DNA of 64,000 nucleotides from the NCBI RefSeq assembly GCF_900129375.1, contig NZ_FQVN01000006.1, positions 496,001 to 560,000 of the forward strand, written 5' to 3'. The DNA comes from Streptoalloteichus hindustanus. GTDB taxonomy: Bacteria; Actinomycetota; Actinomycetes; Mycobacteriales; Pseudonocardiaceae. Below are positions 8,283 to 18,568 of the stretch, one piece after another (the stretch's first letter is position 1; the number at the start of each line of letters is the position of its first letter). A program made the position numbers and the translations under genes. The notes beneath the pieces are model-generated. The model searched no databases and was not told where the DNA came from. It saw only the letters and a list, made by a program, of their open reading frames with translations.

Positions 8283-9515
8283 GTGGCCAGCACCGAGACC
8301 ACCCGCGACGGGTTCTTCACCCGCCTCTACACCGGCACCGGCGCGCTCGACATCGTCGGCAAGCGCAAGCGCTGGTACGCGGCGATCCTCGTCGTGGCGG
8401 TGATCTGCCTCGGCTCGATGGCGATCCGGGGCTTCAACCTGGGCATCGACTTCCAGGGCGGCACCAAGATCCAGATGCCGACGGTCGGCGCGAGCGGCCC
8501 GATCGACAGCAAGCGGGTCGAGGAGGTGTTCCACACCGCCCTGAACAAGGAGGTCGCCGCGTCCCAGACGGTGGGCAGCGGCGCCACCGCGAGCATCCAG
8601 GTCCGCTCGGAGGCGCTGTCCACCAACGAGGTCGCCAAGCTCAAGCAGGCGCTGTTCGACCAGTTCAAGCCGCTGGGCAGGGACGGCCAGCCCAACATGC
8701 AGGCGATCAGCGACAGCCTCGTCAGCGAGTCGTGGGGCGGTGAGATCACCAAGAAGGCGCTGATCGCGCTGGTGGTCTTCCTCGTGCTCGTCTCGCTGTT
8801 CCTGGCGTTCTACTTCGAGCGCTGGATGGCGGTGGCCGGCCTCATCGCGCTCGGCCACGACCTGCTGATCACCGCGGGCGTCTACTCGCTGGTCGGCTTC
8901 GAGGTCACCCCGGCCACGGTCATCGGCCTGCTGACCATCCTGGGCTTCTCGCTCTACGACACGGTCGTGGTGTTCGACAAGGTCAAGGAGAACACCAGGG
9001 GCATCCTCGGGCTGACCCGCCGCACCTACGCGGAGGCGGCCAACCTCGCGGTGAACCAGACCTTCATGCGCTCGATCAACACCACGCTGATCGCGGTGCT
9101 GCCGGTGCTCGGCCTGCTGGCGATCGGCGTCGGCCTGCTCGGCGTCGGCACCCTGAAGGACCTGGCGCTGGTGCAGGTGACCGGCATGATCGCCGGCGCG
9201 TTCTCGTCGATCTTCCTGGCCACCCCGCTGCTGGTCGACTTCAAGCTGCGGGACAGGGCCTACCAGCAGCAGGCGGCCCGGGTGGCGGCCAGGCGGGCCA
9301 AGGCGGCCGGCCGGGAGGCCGGCCAGGCCGAGGGCAACGGCAGCGGCGCTGACGGCGCCGACGACGAGGAGTCGCTGGCCGCCGAGCTGCGGCACGAGCG
9401 GGCGCTGGCGGCCGCGGCGAGCGTGCCGGCCAGGACCAGCAGGGCGGCCGACACGCGGCGCACCCGGCGGCCGGCGGGCAAGTCGACCCGCCCGACCGGG
9501 AAGCGCGGCCGGTGA
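8283..9515 (+). CDS. secF: Protein translocase subunit SecF
   Basis: SecF pairs with SecD in the export complex. The 410-aa protein shows the first helix (WYAAILVVAVICLGSMAI), then NLGIDFQGGTKIQMP and the C-terminal transmembrane domain with GFSLYDTVVVFDKVKEN and NQTFMRSINTTLIAVLPVL. The cytoplasmic tail is long and rich in Ala, Arg and Lys. The GTG at 8283, one base after the secD stop, is used; a longer frame would run back into secD. Its stop overlaps the apt start (GTGA), so secD, secF and apt are translationally linked. Confidence 0.95.
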   Translation: MASTETTRDGFFTRLYTGTGALDIVGKRKRWYAAILVVAVICLGSMAIRGFNLGIDFQGGTKIQMPTVGASGPIDSKRVEEVFHTALNKEVAASQTVGSGATASIQVRSEALSTNEVAKLKQALFDQFKPLGRDGQPNMQAISDSLVSESWGGEITKKALIALVVFLVLVSLFLAFYFERWMAVAGLIALGHDLLITAGVYSLVGFEVTPATVIGLLTILGFSLYDTVVVFDKVKENTRGILGLTRRTYAEAANLAVNQTFMRSINTTLIAVLPVLGLLAIGVGLLGVGTLKDLALVQVTGMIAGAFSSIFLATPLLVDFKLRDRAYQQQAARVAARRAKAAGREAGQAEGNGSGADGADDEESLAAELRHERALAAAASVPARTSRAADTRRTRRPAGKSTRPTGKRGR

Positions 9516-10129
9516 CCGGAGTGAGGGACGAGGCGATGGCCGACCCGGGTGAGGGGCTGCGCGAGGGCATGGTCCGGCTGGGCCAGGCGCTGGCGACGCT
9601 CGGCGAGCTGTCCGGGGACCTGGAGCGGGCCCGCGGCCTGATCAGGGAGGTGCCGGACTTCCCCGAGCCGGGCGTGCTGTTCCGGGACATCAGCCCGGTG
9701 CTGGCCGACGCCGAGGCGTTCCGCGCGGTGGTGTACGGCATGGTCCGGCAGGCGCCGGAGTTCGACCTGGTGCTCGGAGTGGAGGCCAGGGGCTTCCTGC
9801 TCGGCGCGGCGGTCGCCTACGCCTGCGGCACCGGTGTCGTCGGTGTGCGCAAGCCGGGCAAGCTGCCGGCGGTCGCGCACCGGGTGGACTACACGCTGGA
9901 GTACGGCACGGCGACGCTGGAGCTGCCCGAGGACACCGTGCGGCCCGGCCAGCGGGTGCTGGTCGTGGACGACGTGCTGGCCACCGGCGGCACCGTGCTG
10001 GCGACCTGCGAGCTGGCCCGCCGGGCCGGCGCCGAGGTGGTCGGCGTGGCGGTGGCGCTGGAGCTGTCGGCGCTGGGCGGCCGGGAGCGGTTGTCCGACC
10101 TGCCCCTCCAGGTGGTCTTCACCGCCTGA
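9512..10129 (+). CDS. apt: Adenine phosphoribosyltransferase
   Basis: Apt salvages adenine to AMP using PRPP. The 205-aa protein has the PRPP-binding loop VLVVDDVLATGGTV, the substrate region LVLGVEARGFLLGAAVA and the FPEPGVLFRDISPVL N-terminal motif. An N-terminal extension of about 35 residues precedes the core. If the ATG at 9536 is used instead of the overlapping GTG at 9512, the extension is 8 residues shorter. Placement between secF and relA matches the mycobacterial order. Confidence 0.94.
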   Translation: MTGVRDEAMADPGEGLREGMVRLGQALATLGELSGDLERARGLIREVPDFPEPGVLFRDISPVLADAEAFRAVVYGMVRQAPEFDLVLGVEARGFLLGAAVAYACGTGVVGVRKPGKLPAVAHRVDYTLEYGTATLELPEDTVRPGQRVLVVDDVLATGGTVLATCELARRAGAEVVGVAVALELSALGGRERLSDLPLQVVFTA

Positions 10130-10144
10130 ATCGGCCTGTCGCTC

Positions 10145-10182
10145 GCGGATGGCCCACCGGGGACTCCCGGTGGGCCATCCGC
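10145..10182 (+). terminator. Terminator after apt
   Basis: A perfect 17-bp stem, 10145-10161 with 10166-10182, is closed by the tetraloop gact. It ends the yajC/secDF/apt transcript. Confidence 0.85.
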
Positions 10183-10529
10183 GTGTTCGGGGCGGAACGA
10201 GTCCCTGACGGCCGAGTGCGGCCCTCCTCCCGTGGGCGGGTGCGGGCGGTGCGGCCGCCCTCGTACGGATGACCCTCACACGGGTGGTACTGGGTGGTTC
10301 GGGTGAGGCCGCCCGGCGGGCCGCCGACCGGACGCTTCGGCGCGGCTGGTCCGGGGGCGGGCCGGTGGCCGCCGCGGTCGCGCCGTTCGCCGCAGCTCGT
10401 CACCCTCTGGGAAGGGAACCCCGCTGCTGAGCGTTATCCTCGACACCCGGGTGCCCGAGGCGCCCGGTGTCGGGTTTCCTCAGCTCGTCCGGGGAGCGGA
10501 CGGGCCTGGATCGTCAGCCGGGAGCGTGC
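10183..10529. other. Intergenic region apt to relA
   Basis: About 350 bp lie before relA. Apart from several GC-rich short hairpins (for example gggcgg/ccgccc at 10244-10260) and a possible -10 element (tatcct near 10436), I see no gene or recognised control element. Confidence 0.4.
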
Positions 10530-12830
10530 GTGAGCCAAGACGTCGAGCCCGCCGCGTCGGCACAACCCGTGTCGCCGCGACAGCCGTCGGCCACCCGTCG
10601 GGTGCGGGCGCGACTCGCGCGCCGGATCACCGCCCAGCGGGCCGCGCCGGTCAAGCAGGTGCTGGAGCCGCTGGCCGCGGTGCACCGCGAGCTGCACCCC
10701 AAGGCCGACCTGGCGTTGCTGCAGCACGCCTACGACGTGGCCGAGGAGCGGCACCGCGGGCAGCGCCGCAAGTCCGGCGACCCCTACATCACCCACCCGC
10801 TCGCGGTGGCCACCATCCTCGCCGAGCTGGGCATGGACACGACCACGCTGGTCGCCGCCCTGCTGCACGACACGGTCGAGGACACCGACTACGCCCTCGA
10901 CCAGATGCGCGCCGACTTCGGCGACGAGGTCGCGCACCTGGTGGACGGCGTCACCAAGCTGGACAAGGTCAAGCTGGGCGCGGCGGCCGAGGCCGAGACC
11001 ATCCGCAAGATGGTCATCGCCATGGCCAGGGACCCCAGGGTCCTGGTGATCAAGCTCGCCGACCGGCTGCACAACATGCGCACCATGCGGTTCCTGCCGC
11101 CGGAGAAGCAGGCCCGCAAGGCGCGGGAGACGCTGGAGGTGCTGGCCCCGCTGGCGCACCGGCTGGGCATGGCCACGGTCAAGTGGGAGCTGGAGGACCT
11201 GGCCTTCGCCATCCTCCAGCCGAAGAAGTACGACGAGATCGTCCGGCTGGTGGCCAACCGGGCGCCGTCCCGCGACATCTACCTGCGCAAGGTCATCGCC
11301 GAGCTGTCGGCGCACCTCGGCGAGGCGCGGATCACCGCGCGGGTGGAGGGCCGGCCGAAGCACTACTACTCCATCCACCAGAAGATGATCGTGCGGGGCC
11401 GCGACTTCGACGACATCCACGACCTGGTGGGCGTGCGCATCCTGGTCGACGAGGTGCGCGACTGCTACGCGGCCATGGGCGTGGTGCACGCGCTGTGGCA
11501 GCCGATGCCCGGCCGGTTCAAGGACTACATCGCCCAGCCGCGGTTCGGCGTGTACCAGTCGCTGCACACCACGGTGATCGGGCCGGACGGCAAGCCGCTG
11601 GAGGTGCAGATCCGCACCCACGAGATGCACCGCACCGCCGAGTACGGCATCGCGGCGCACTGGCGGTACAAGGAGACCAGGGGCACCCACCGCGGCCGGA
11701 CCGTCGAGATCGACGAGATGGCCTGGATGCGCCAGCTCCTCGACTGGCAGCGGGAGGCGGCCGACCCCGGCGAGTTCCTGGAGTCGCTGCGGTACGACCT
11801 GGCGGCCCTGGAGATCTTCGTCTTCACCCCCAAGGGCGATGTGATCACCCTGCCGGCCGGCTCCACCCCGGTGGACTTCGCCTACGCCGTGCACACCGAG
11901 GTGGGCCACCGCTGCATCGGCGCCAGGGTGAACGGCCGGCTGGTCGCGCTGGAGCGCAAGCTGGAGAACGGCGAGGTCGTCGAGATCTTCACCTCGAAGG
12001 CCGAGGGCGCCGGCCCGAGCAGGGACTGGCTGTCCTTCGTCTCCTCGCCGAGGGCCAAGACCAAGATCAAGCAGTGGTTCGCCAAGGAGCGCCGCGAGGA
12101 GGCCATCGAGGCCGGCAAGGACGGCATCGGCCGCGAGGTGCGGCGGGTGGGCCTGCCGCTGCAGCGCCTGGTGTCGGCCGACTCGATGGCCGCCCTGTCC
12201 CGCGAGCTGCGCTACACCGACGTCAGCGCCCTGTACGCGGCGGTTGGCGAGGGGCACGTCTCGGCCAGGCACGTGGTGCAGCGGCTGGTGGCGTTGATCG
12301 GCGGCGTGGAGCACGCCGAGGACGAGCTGGCCGAGCGGCTCACCCCGTCCACGGTGGTGCGCCGCCGGGGCGTGGGCGACGCCGGCGTCGTGGTGAAGGA
12401 CACCAGCGACGTGTGGGTCAAGCTCGCCCGGTGCTGCACGCCGGTGCCCGGCGACGAGATCCTGGGCTTCGTCACCAGGGGCGGCGGGGTCAGCGTGCAC
12501 CGCACCGACTGCACCAACGCCGACGACCTGCGCTCCGCGCCGGAGCGGCTGGTCGAGGTGGAGTGGGCGCCGTCGTCGTCCTCGGTGTTCCTGGTGGCCA
12601 TCCAGGTCGAGGCGCTGGACCGGCACCGCCTGCTCTCCGACGTGACGAAGGTGCTGGCCGACGAGCGGGTGAACATCCTGTCGGCCTCGGTCACCACGTC
12701 CCGGGACCGGGTGGCGGTCAGCCGGTTCACCTTCGAGATGGGCGACCCCAAGCACCTCGGCCACGTCCTCAAGGCCGTGCGCAACGTCGAGGGCGTCTAC
12801 GACGTGTACCGCGTCACCTCGGCGTCCTGA
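10530..12830 (+). CDS. relA: Bifunctional (p)ppGpp synthetase/hydrolase RelA/SpoT (Rel)
   Basis: Rel makes and degrades (p)ppGpp in the stringent response. The 766-aa protein has all four domains in order: an HD hydrolase ([24 protein letters not shown]), a synthetase ([28 protein letters not shown]), TGS ([20 protein letters not shown]) and a C-terminal zinc-finger/ACT part ([28 protein letters not shown]). With the HD pair intact, it should be bifunctional, as in other actinobacteria. The GTG at 10530 follows GGGAG and is preferred to an upstream frame that lacks conservation. Confidence 0.95.
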   Translation: MSQDVEPAASAQPVSPRQPSATRRVRARLARRITAQRAAPVKQVLEPLAAVHRELHPKADLALLQHAYDVAEERHRGQRRKSGDPYITHPLAVATILAELGMDTTTLVAALLHDTVEDTDYALDQMRADFGDEVAHLVDGVTKLDKVKLGAAAEAETIRKMVIAMARDPRVLVIKLADRLHNMRTMRFLPPEKQARKARETLEVLAPLAHRLGMATVKWELEDLAFAILQPKKYDEIVRLVANRAPSRDIYLRKVIAELSAHLGEARITARVEGRPKHYYSIHQKMIVRGRDFDDIHDLVGVRILVDEVRDCYAAMGVVHALWQPMPGRFKDYIAQPRFGVYQSLHTTVIGPDGKPLEVQIRTHEMHRTAEYGIAAHWRYKETRGTHRGRTVEIDEMAWMRQLLDWQREAADPGEFLESLRYDLAALEIFVFTPKGDVITLPAGSTPVDFAYAVHTEVGHRCIGARVNGRLVALERKLENGEVVEIFTSKAEGAGPSRDWLSFVSSPRAKTKIKQWFAKERREEAIEAGKDGIGREVRRVGLPLQRLVSADSMAALSRELRYTDVSALYAAVGEGHVSARHVVQRLVALIGGVEHAEDELAERLTPSTVVRRRGVGDAGVVVKDTSDVWVKLARCCTPVPGDEILGFVTRGGGVSVHRTDCTNADDLRSAPERLVEVEWAPSSSSVFLVAIQVEALDRHRLLSDVTKVLADERVNILSASVTTSRDRVAVSRFTFEMGDPKHLGHVLKAVRNVEGVYDVYRVTSAS

Positions 12831-12906
12831 CGGCCCGGCCGCTGGGCGTCCGGCGCCGAGCGCGCGCCGGACGAGACCGAGCGCGCGGCGGACAGGACAG
12901 AACGCC

Positions 12907-12953
12907 GGAAGACCCTCCGGGCGGCGGTGGACCGCCGGTCCGGAGGGTCTTCC
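12907..12953. terminator. Bidirectional terminator relA / cyclophilin
   Basis: Outer arms 12907-12920 and 12940-12953 (14 bp, perfect) enclose a second inverted repeat, cggcggt/accgccg. It lies between convergent genes. Confidence 0.8.
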
Positions 12954-13005
12954 GGGTTCTTCGGGTCTTCCACCGGGCGGCCGGGAGGCCCGGCCGCCCG
13001 ATCGA

Positions 13006-13812
13006 TCAGTTCGCGACCACGGCCTCGTTGATCGTGATCGGGAGCTTCGGCTTGCCGTCGCCCTCGCCGCGCGCGCCCGCCTCGGGGCCGGCGTTGGCCA
13101 CCTTGTCGACCGTCTTCAGGCCGTCCTCGCCCACCGAGCCGAACACGGTGTAGTTCGGCGGGAGCTGCGAGTCGCCGTAGACGATGAAGAACTGGCTGCC
13201 GTTGGTGTTCGGGCCGGCGTTGGCCATGGCCAGCGTGCCCCGGGTGTACTTCATGTCCGGCTTGGTCTCGTCCTTGAACGAGTAGCCGGGGCCGCCGGAG
13301 CCGGTGCCGCTCGGGTCGCCGCACTGCAGGACCTTCAGCCCCTGCGTGGTGGTGAGCCGGTGGCAGGAGGTCTTGTCGAAGTACTTCGCCTTGGCCAGGT
13401 GCACGAAGCTCTGCGTGGTGCACGGCGCCTTCGCCCGGTCCAGGGTCAGCGGGACGTCGCCCTGGTCGGTCTTCAGCGTGACCTGCGTGGTGCCCTGGTT
13501 GGGCGTGGGGTTGGGGTCGTCGGGCATCCCGACCGCCTTGGCGGCCTTCTCGCCCGGCGTCTCCAGGTAGGCGCACGGCCCACCCGTGGTCTTGCCCTCC
13601 GGCGGGGCGGAGCTCTCCGACGACTGCGCCGCCGGCTCCGTCTTGCCGTCGCGCGTCGCCAGGTAGTACACGCCGCCGGCGACGACGACGGTCGCCGCGA
13701 TGGCGGACACCACCCCCAGCAGCCGGCGCCGCTTGGCGCGTTGGGCACGACGCTCCAGCTGACGCTCCAGCTTCCGCTTCGCGTTCTGGCGGCGCTGCTC
13801 GTTGCTCGGCAC
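13006..13812 (-). CDS. Membrane-anchored cyclophilin-type peptidyl-prolyl isomerase
   Basis: This 268-aa protein has a very basic, coiled N-terminus (NEQRRQNAKRKLERQLERRA), one membrane helix (LLGVVSAIAATVVVAGGVYYLA), a Ser/Glu-rich linker and an extracellular cyclophilin domain. The domain shows TQSFVHLAKAKYFDKTSCHR, RGTLAMANAGPNTNGSQFFI and YTVFGSV. It would assist folding of exported proteins. The GTG at 13812, with GGAG 7 bp before it, is chosen; a longer open frame adds 89 residues of low-complexity sequence. The position next to relA and hisS matches the ppiB gene (Rv2582) of mycobacteria. Confidence 0.9.
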   Translation of the reverse strand: MPSNEQRRQNAKRKLERQLERRAQRAKRRRLLGVVSAIAATVVVAGGVYYLATRDGKTEPAAQSSESSAPPEGKTTGGPCAYLETPGEKAAKAVGMPDDPNPTPNQGTTQVTLKTDQGDVPLTLDRAKAPCTTQSFVHLAKAKYFDKTSCHRLTTTQGLKVLQCGDPSGTGSGGPGYSFKDETKPDMKYTRGTLAMANAGPNTNGSQFFIVYGDSQLPPNYTVFGSVGEDGLKTVDKVANAGPEAGARGEGDGKPKLPITINEAVVAN

Positions 13813-14038
13813 CTGCTCCTCCCGAAGGTCGACCAACCGCTGGTGACTAGCCGGGGAGTCTAGGGCGACAGGGTGTGAGGTCCGCATTGCGGTCAGGAAC
13901 GAGCGGTCGACGGGATCGGGTGACGGCCGTGATCGCACCGAAGTGGCTGGGCCCGGTCCTCTAGGCTGGTCGCCGGGCGATTCCATCCGCCAGCTCCCGT
14001 CGTGCGCCCGCTGAGGGCTCGTTCTGGAGGTCCGCGCC
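13813..14038. promoter_or_regulatory. Divergent promoter region, cyclophilin / MBL hydrolase
   Basis: The starts of two divergent genes face each other across 226 bp. Promoters for both must lie here, but I cannot assign -10 or -35 boxes with confidence. Confidence 0.35.
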
Positions 14039-14764
14039 GTGCTCGTCGTCGGGTTCCCGTCCGGTCCGCTGCAGGCCAACTGCTACCTGTTGGCCCCGGG
14101 CGAGGGGGAGGCCTGCGTCGTGGTCGACCCCGGTCAGGACGTGGCGGAGACGCTGGCCGAGCAGCTGAGGAAGCACCGGCTGACGCCGGTCGCGGTCCTG
14201 CTCACGCACGGCCACTTCGACCACTGCTTCTCGGTCGCCCCGGTCTGCGACGGGCACGACATCCCGGCGTGGGTGCACCCGGAGGACCGGGGGCTGCTCA
14301 GCGACCCCGGCCGGGGGCTGGGCGTGGCGACGCGCGCGATGTTCGGCGGCTCCCTGGAGATGCGGGAGCCGGCCGAGGTGCGGGAACTGGCCGACGGCGC
14401 CGAGCTGGACCTGGGCGGCCTGCGGGTCTCGGTCGCCCACACCCCTGGCCATACCGGCGGGTCGGTGTCGTTCCACACCGGCACGGAGGAGGGCGGGCGG
14501 CTGATGCTGTCCGGCGACACCCTCTTCGCCGGGTCGATCGGACGCACCGACCTGCCGGGCGGCGACCACCAGCAGATGCTGGAGACGCTGCGCACCAGGG
14601 TGTTGCCGTTGCCGGACGACACCGTGGTGCTCCCCGGCCACGGACCCACGACGACCATCGGGCGCGAGCGCGTGAGCAACCCGTTCCTGCGGGGGCTGGG
14701 CTCTGTCGACCAGACCGACCCCGCTGACGCCGACGCGCCGGCCGCACCGCACCGAGGACTGTGA
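14039..14764 (+). CDS. MBL-fold metallo-hydrolase (glyoxalase II-like)
   Basis: This 241-aa protein has the metallo-beta-lactamase motif HGHFDH at residues 57-62, then [32 protein letters not shown] and a terminal [11 protein letters not shown]. These supply the dinuclear metal ligands of hydroxyacylglutathione-hydrolase-like enzymes. Actinomycetes lack glutathione, so the thioester substrate is unknown. It lies 10 bp before hisS in the same order as Rv2581c-hisS in mycobacteria. Confidence 0.88.
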   Translation: MLVVGFPSGPLQANCYLLAPGEGEACVVVDPGQDVAETLAEQLRKHRLTPVAVLLTHGHFDHCFSVAPVCDGHDIPAWVHPEDRGLLSDPGRGLGVATRAMFGGSLEMREPAEVRELADGAELDLGGLRVSVAHTPGHTGGSVSFHTGTEEGGRLMLSGDTLFAGSIGRTDLPGGDHQQMLETLRTRVLPLPDDTVVLPGHGPTTTIGRERVSNPFLRGLGSVDQTDPADADAPAAPHRGL

Positions 14765-14774
14765 ACGAGAGCAG

Positions 14775-16049
14775 ATGAGCACCTTCACCGCCCCCAAGGG
14801 CATCCCCGAGTACTACCCGCCGCAGTCGGCGGCCTTCCTCGCCGTCCGGGAGACGCTGGCCGAGGCGGTCCGGCGCGCCGGCTACGGCTACGTCGAGCTG
14901 CCGGTGTTCGAGGACACCACGTTGTTCGCCCGCGGCGTCGGCGAGTCCACCGACGTCGTGACCAAGGAGATGTACACCTTCGCCGACCGGGGCGGCCGGT
15001 CGGTGACGCTGCGCCCGGAGGGCACCGCCGGCGTCATGCGGTCGGTGATCGAGCACGGCCTGGACCGCGGCCAGCTCCCGGTGAAGCTGTTCTACACCGG
15101 CCCGTTCTTCCGCTACGAGCGCCCGCAGGCCGGCCGCTACCGGCAGTTGCAGCAGCTCGGCGTCGAGGCGATCGGCGTGGACGACCCGGCGCTGGACGCC
15201 GAGGTGATCGCGATCGCCGACGCCGGCTACCGCGCGCTCGGGCTCTCCGGCTACCGGGTCGAGCTGACCACCCTGGGCGACGCGACCTGCCGGCCGGCCT
15301 ACCGGGAGAAGCTGCAGGAGTTCCTGCGGAAGCTGCCGCTGGACCCGGAGACCCGGCAGCGGGCCGAGGTCAACCCGCTGCGCGTGCTGGACGACAAGCG
15401 GCCCGAGGTCAGGGACATGGTCGAGGACGCGCCGCTGATGGTCGACCACCTGTCGCCGGAGTGCCGCGAGCACTACGAGCAGGTCAAGGGGCACCTCACC
15501 GACCTCGGGGTGAAGTTCGTCGAGAACCCGCGGCTGGTGCGCGGCCTGGACTACTACACCAAGACCACGTTCGAGTTCGTGCACGACGGGCTGGGCGCGC
15601 AGTCCGGCATCGGCGGCGGCGGCCGGTACGACGGCCTGATGGCCGAGCTGGGCGGCCAGCCGCTGTCCGGCGTCGGCTTCGGCCTCGGCGTGGACCGCAC
15701 CCTGCTGGCCTGCCAGGCCGAGGGCCTGACCGTGGGCGACCAGGCGCGCTGCGACGTGTTCTGCGTGCCGCTGGGCGAGGCCGCCAAGGCTCGGGTCGTG
15801 GCGCTGGCCGGGCAGTTGCGCGCCGCCGGGGTCCGGGTCGACCTCGCCTACGGCGGCAAGGGCCTCAAGGGCGCGATGAAGGCGGCGGACCGGTCCGGCG
15901 CGCGGTTCGCGCTCGTGCTGGGCGAGCGGGACCTCGCCGAGGGCGCGGCCCAGCTCAAGGAGCTGGCCAGCGGCGAGCAGCGGCCGGTGGGCCTGGACGC
16001 GGCCGTGCCGGCCGTGCTGCGCGCGTTGGGGAGGGCGACCGAGCGGTGA
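14775..16049 (+). CDS. hisS: Histidyl-tRNA synthetase
   Basis: HisRS charges tRNA-His. The 424-aa protein is a class II synthetase with motif 2 [19 protein letters not shown], the histidine-binding motifs [14 protein letters not shown] and [12 protein letters not shown], and motif 3 [14 protein letters not shown]. The C-terminal anticodon-binding domain (residues about 325-420) follows the usual order. The ATG at 14775 is preceded by GAGAGCAG. Its stop overlaps the next gene by 4 bp. Confidence 0.97.
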   Translation: MSTFTAPKGIPEYYPPQSAAFLAVRETLAEAVRRAGYGYVELPVFEDTTLFARGVGESTDVVTKEMYTFADRGGRSVTLRPEGTAGVMRSVIEHGLDRGQLPVKLFYTGPFFRYERPQAGRYRQLQQLGVEAIGVDDPALDAEVIAIADAGYRALGLSGYRVELTTLGDATCRPAYREKLQEFLRKLPLDPETRQRAEVNPLRVLDDKRPEVRDMVEDAPLMVDHLSPECREHYEQVKGHLTDLGVKFVENPRLVRGLDYYTKTTFEFVHDGLGAQSGIGGGGRYDGLMAELGGQPLSGVGFGLGVDRTLLACQAEGLTVGDQARCDVFCVPLGEAAKARVVALAGQLRAAGVRVDLAYGGKGLKGAMKAADRSGARFALVLGERDLAEGAAQLKELASGEQRPVGLDAAVPAVLRALGRATER

Positions 16050-16681
16050 CCGGGCAGCAGCGGCAGGAGGTCGTTCCCCTGGACCTGCTCGACGCACCGG
16101 TGGTGCGTCGGCGGGCGTGGTCCGTCGCGCTGGGCGGGCTCCTGGTGGGCGCCGCGTTCGGCGGGATCGTGGGCCTGTTCGGCGGCGGGGCCGCCGGTCT
16201 GGTCACCGCCGGGGTGATCGGCCTCCCGCTGCTGCTGCTCGCGGCCGCGGAGGCGCGCCGTCGGACCTGGCTGTCCGACGGCGTCCTCTCCGTGCGCGCG
16301 CTCGGCACGCGTCGGGTCGAGCTCGCGGGCGCGACGCTGGACCTGCTCGTCACCGACGCGCGCGGGGTGCGCACGATCGGGATGCTGGTGAGCGGGCGCG
16401 GCCGGGCGATCAACCTCGCCCTGGCGATGTACGCCGGGACCGGCGGTCGGGAGCTGGGCATCATGCCGCTGCGGCGGCTGGCCGACGCGCTGGCCGCGAC
16501 CGGGGACGCGTCCGGGCTGGTGTTCGCGCAGTTGCTCGTCGCCCAGCTCCGCGCGGAGGCCAGGGGCGACGCGCCGCCGGAGCGCCCGCTGTACCAGATC
16601 GCGTCGCTGGCGCCCTCGGGTCGGCTCGCGCAGAAGCTGACCTCCCAGGTCGTGGCGCGGTTCGTCACCACCCTCGACTGA
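16046..16681 (+). CDS. Conserved actinobacterial membrane protein
   Basis: This 211-aa protein has two adjacent N-terminal membrane helices ([21 protein letters not shown] and [19 protein letters not shown]). A cytoplasmic domain follows that includes [23 protein letters not shown] and ends in [15 protein letters not shown]. The N-terminal plan resembles PH-like membrane proteins. It overlaps the hisS stop (GTGA), so it is co-translated with hisS. I do not recognise a function. Confidence 0.7.
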   Translation: MTGQQRQEVVPLDLLDAPVVRRRAWSVALGGLLVGAAFGGIVGLFGGGAAGLVTAGVIGLPLLLLAAAEARRRTWLSDGVLSVRALGTRRVELAGATLDLLVTDARGVRTIGMLVSGRGRAINLALAMYAGTGGRELGIMPLRRLADALAATGDASGLVFAQLLVAQLRAEARGDAPPERPLYQIASLAPSGRLAQKLTSQVVARFVTTLD

Positions 16682-16838
16682 GGTCTCCCGGTCGGAGAAC
16701 TTCCGCCCGGCGCGCGGCCTGGTGATCCTCTCGGGGGGATCTGCTCCTCCGTGCCGCGGTTCGGAGGCTGCGATCCAGAGGTGGTTCCAGGCCGTGCGAG
16801 CGCTGGTTCCGCGGGCTGTGCCCTGTCCGCGTGCGTGG

Positions 16839-18554
16839 TCAGGGCGAAGGGCGGCGCGAGGGCGGAAGGGGAGCGCGTCGCGACGTCACGTGGTCGACCC
16901 GGGGGATCGGCGCGGTCGGCGGGTCGGCGTCCAGCACCCGACGACGGGTCGTGGCGGTCGGCCACACCGGTTCCTCGTCGTGGCGTCGTTCTTCCCGGTC
17001 CCGGTCCCGGTCCCGGTCCCGGTCCCGGTCCCGGGGCGCGGGAGCGCGGTCCGGTGCCCTTCGCGCGGCCGTGACCGTGGCCGTGGCTGCGGCCTTACCG
17101 ATCTCCGTGCCGGCATCCCGGCCTTCGTCCGCCTTCACCGAAGCCGACGATCGGTCGTCGGACTCGGGCGCGTCCTCGCCGTCGGTGGCGGGATCGCGGG
17201 GGACGCCGGCCTTCCCGGCGTCCTCGTCGGCGTGATCGGAGGGCGGCGGCGGCTCGTGCACGGCGACCCACGCGGCCAGGGCCGTGGTGACCGGCACGGC
17301 CGCCACCAGACCCACGCTGCCGACCAGGGTCCGCACCACCTCGGACGCGACGACCTGGGCGGTCACCACCTCGCCGAAGCTCCGGCCGGACACCGAGTAG
17401 GCCAGCAGCATCGGCAGCGCCGCGCCCGCGTAGGCCATGAACAACGTGTTCACCGCCGAGCCCACGTGGTCGCGCCCGATCCGCAGCCCCGCCGCGTAGA
17501 GCTGCCGCCAGCCCAGCGCGGGGTTGGCCCGGCGCAGCTCCCACACCGCGCTGGCCTGGGTGACGGTCACGTCGTCCAGCACGCCGAGCGCGCCGATGAT
17601 CACCCCGGCCAGCAGCAGGCCCCTGGCGTCGATGCCGTGCCCGAGCAGGCCGATGAGGTTCGCCGTGTCCTCGTCGAGGCCGGTCAGCTTGGTCGCGGCG
17701 GCGAAGGCCCAGCCCAGCGCGCCGATCACGACGAGGCTCGCCAGCGTGCCCAGCACGGCGGTGGAGGTGCGCGCGCTGCGCCCGTGGGTCAGGTACAGCG
17801 CGACGAACATGATCACGCCGGAGGCGACCACCGCCACCGCGACCGGGCTCCGGCCGGCCAGGATCGCCGGCAGCACGAACCAGGTCAGCACCCCGAAGCT
17901 GATCACCAAGGCGCCGAGCGCGGCCAGTCCCCGCCACCGGGCCAGCACGAGCACGGCCAGCGCGAACACCGCGCCGAGGGCCGCGAGCGGCCAGCCGCGC
18001 TGGAAGTCGACGAGCTGGTAGGCGGTCGGGTCCCTGGGGTCGGCGCCCCCGTAGGCCAGCACCACGTGGTCGCCGACCGAGTAGTGCGGCGTGCTGGGCT
18101 CCTGGGGCATCCGCTGCTGGATCAACAGGCCGACGGCCGGGCCGTCGGTGAGCCGCACGGTGACGTTCAGGCAGTCCTTGGCCTCGCCCCTGCCGTGCGG
18201 CGCGGGCGGTGGCTGCTCGCCCGCCGTGCACGGGCCGCCCACCACCGCCGTGACCTCGGCCCGCACCGGCATCTGGTGCGCGCCGAGCTTCTCGCTGGTT
18301 CCCGGGCTCTCCCCGAACGGGTGGAGCAGGAGCACGCCGACCAGCGACGCGAGCGCGCACGGCACGAGCAGGGCGGCGAGCAGGAGGCGCACCCGACGCG
18401 AGGCGGGTGCGGCGGGTCTGTGCCCGTGGCCGTGGCCGTGCCCGTGGTCGGGGACGTCGGTCGTCCGGCGGGCACGGCGGGGGGAACGCGGCGTGGCGGT
18501 CGCCGGGGACCGGGTCCCGGAGCCCGGCGACCGCCGCTCGTCGCTGGTCGTCAC
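16839..18554 (-). CDS. YibE/F-family membrane protein with repeat-rich termini
   Basis: This 571-aa protein has about eight membrane helices. The core motifs LDDVTVTQASAVWELRRANP, IGRDHVGSAVNTLFMAYAG and GVIIGALGVLDDVTV identify the YibE/F family, whose function is not established. The N-terminus carries a His/Gly repeat (DHGHGHGHGHR) just before the first helix. The C-terminal tail holds an Arg-Asp dipeptide repeat (RDRDRDRDRDRDR) encoded by a hexanucleotide repeat. Both tails look like low-complexity additions to a normal core. The GTG at 18554 is the first start before the His repeat. A downstream gene on the same strand is absent. Confidence 0.8.
   Translation of the reverse strand: MTTSDERRSPGSGTRSPATATPRSPRRARRTTDVPDHGHGHGHGHRPAAPASRRVRLLLAALLVPCALASLVGVLLLHPFGESPGTSEKLGAHQMPVRAEVTAVVGGPCTAGEQPPPAPHGRGEAKDCLNVTVRLTDGPAVGLLIQQRMPQEPSTPHYSVGDHVVLAYGGADPRDPTAYQLVDFQRGWPLAALGAVFALAVLVLARWRGLAALGALVISFGVLTWFVLPAILAGRSPVAVAVVASGVIMFVALYLTHGRSARTSTAVLGTLASLVVIGALGWAFAAATKLTGLDEDTANLIGLLGHGIDARGLLLAGVIIGALGVLDDVTVTQASAVWELRRANPALGWRQLYAAGLRIGRDHVGSAVNTLFMAYAGAALPMLLAYSVSGRSFGEVVTAQVVASEVVRTLVGSVGLVAAVPVTTALAAWVAVHEPPPPSDHADEDAGKAGVPRDPATDGEDAPESDDRSSASVKADEGRDAGTEIGKAAATATVTAARRAPDRAPAPRDRDRDRDRDRDREERRHDEEPVWPTATTRRRVLDADPPTAPIPRVDHVTSRRAPLPPSRRPSP
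16994..17034. repeat. cccggt hexanucleotide tandem repeat
   Basis: Six exact copies of cccggt and a partial seventh lie in frame inside the YibE/F gene, encoding Arg-Asp dipeptides. A perfect 6-bp repeat in coding DNA is expected to vary in length by slippage without shifting the frame. Confidence 0.9.
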
Positions 18555-18568
18555 CCGTCACATAGTGC

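Noticed and set aside
16994-17034. Short repeats that could suggest a CRISPR array
   Set aside because: Units are 6 bp without spacers and lie in a coding frame.
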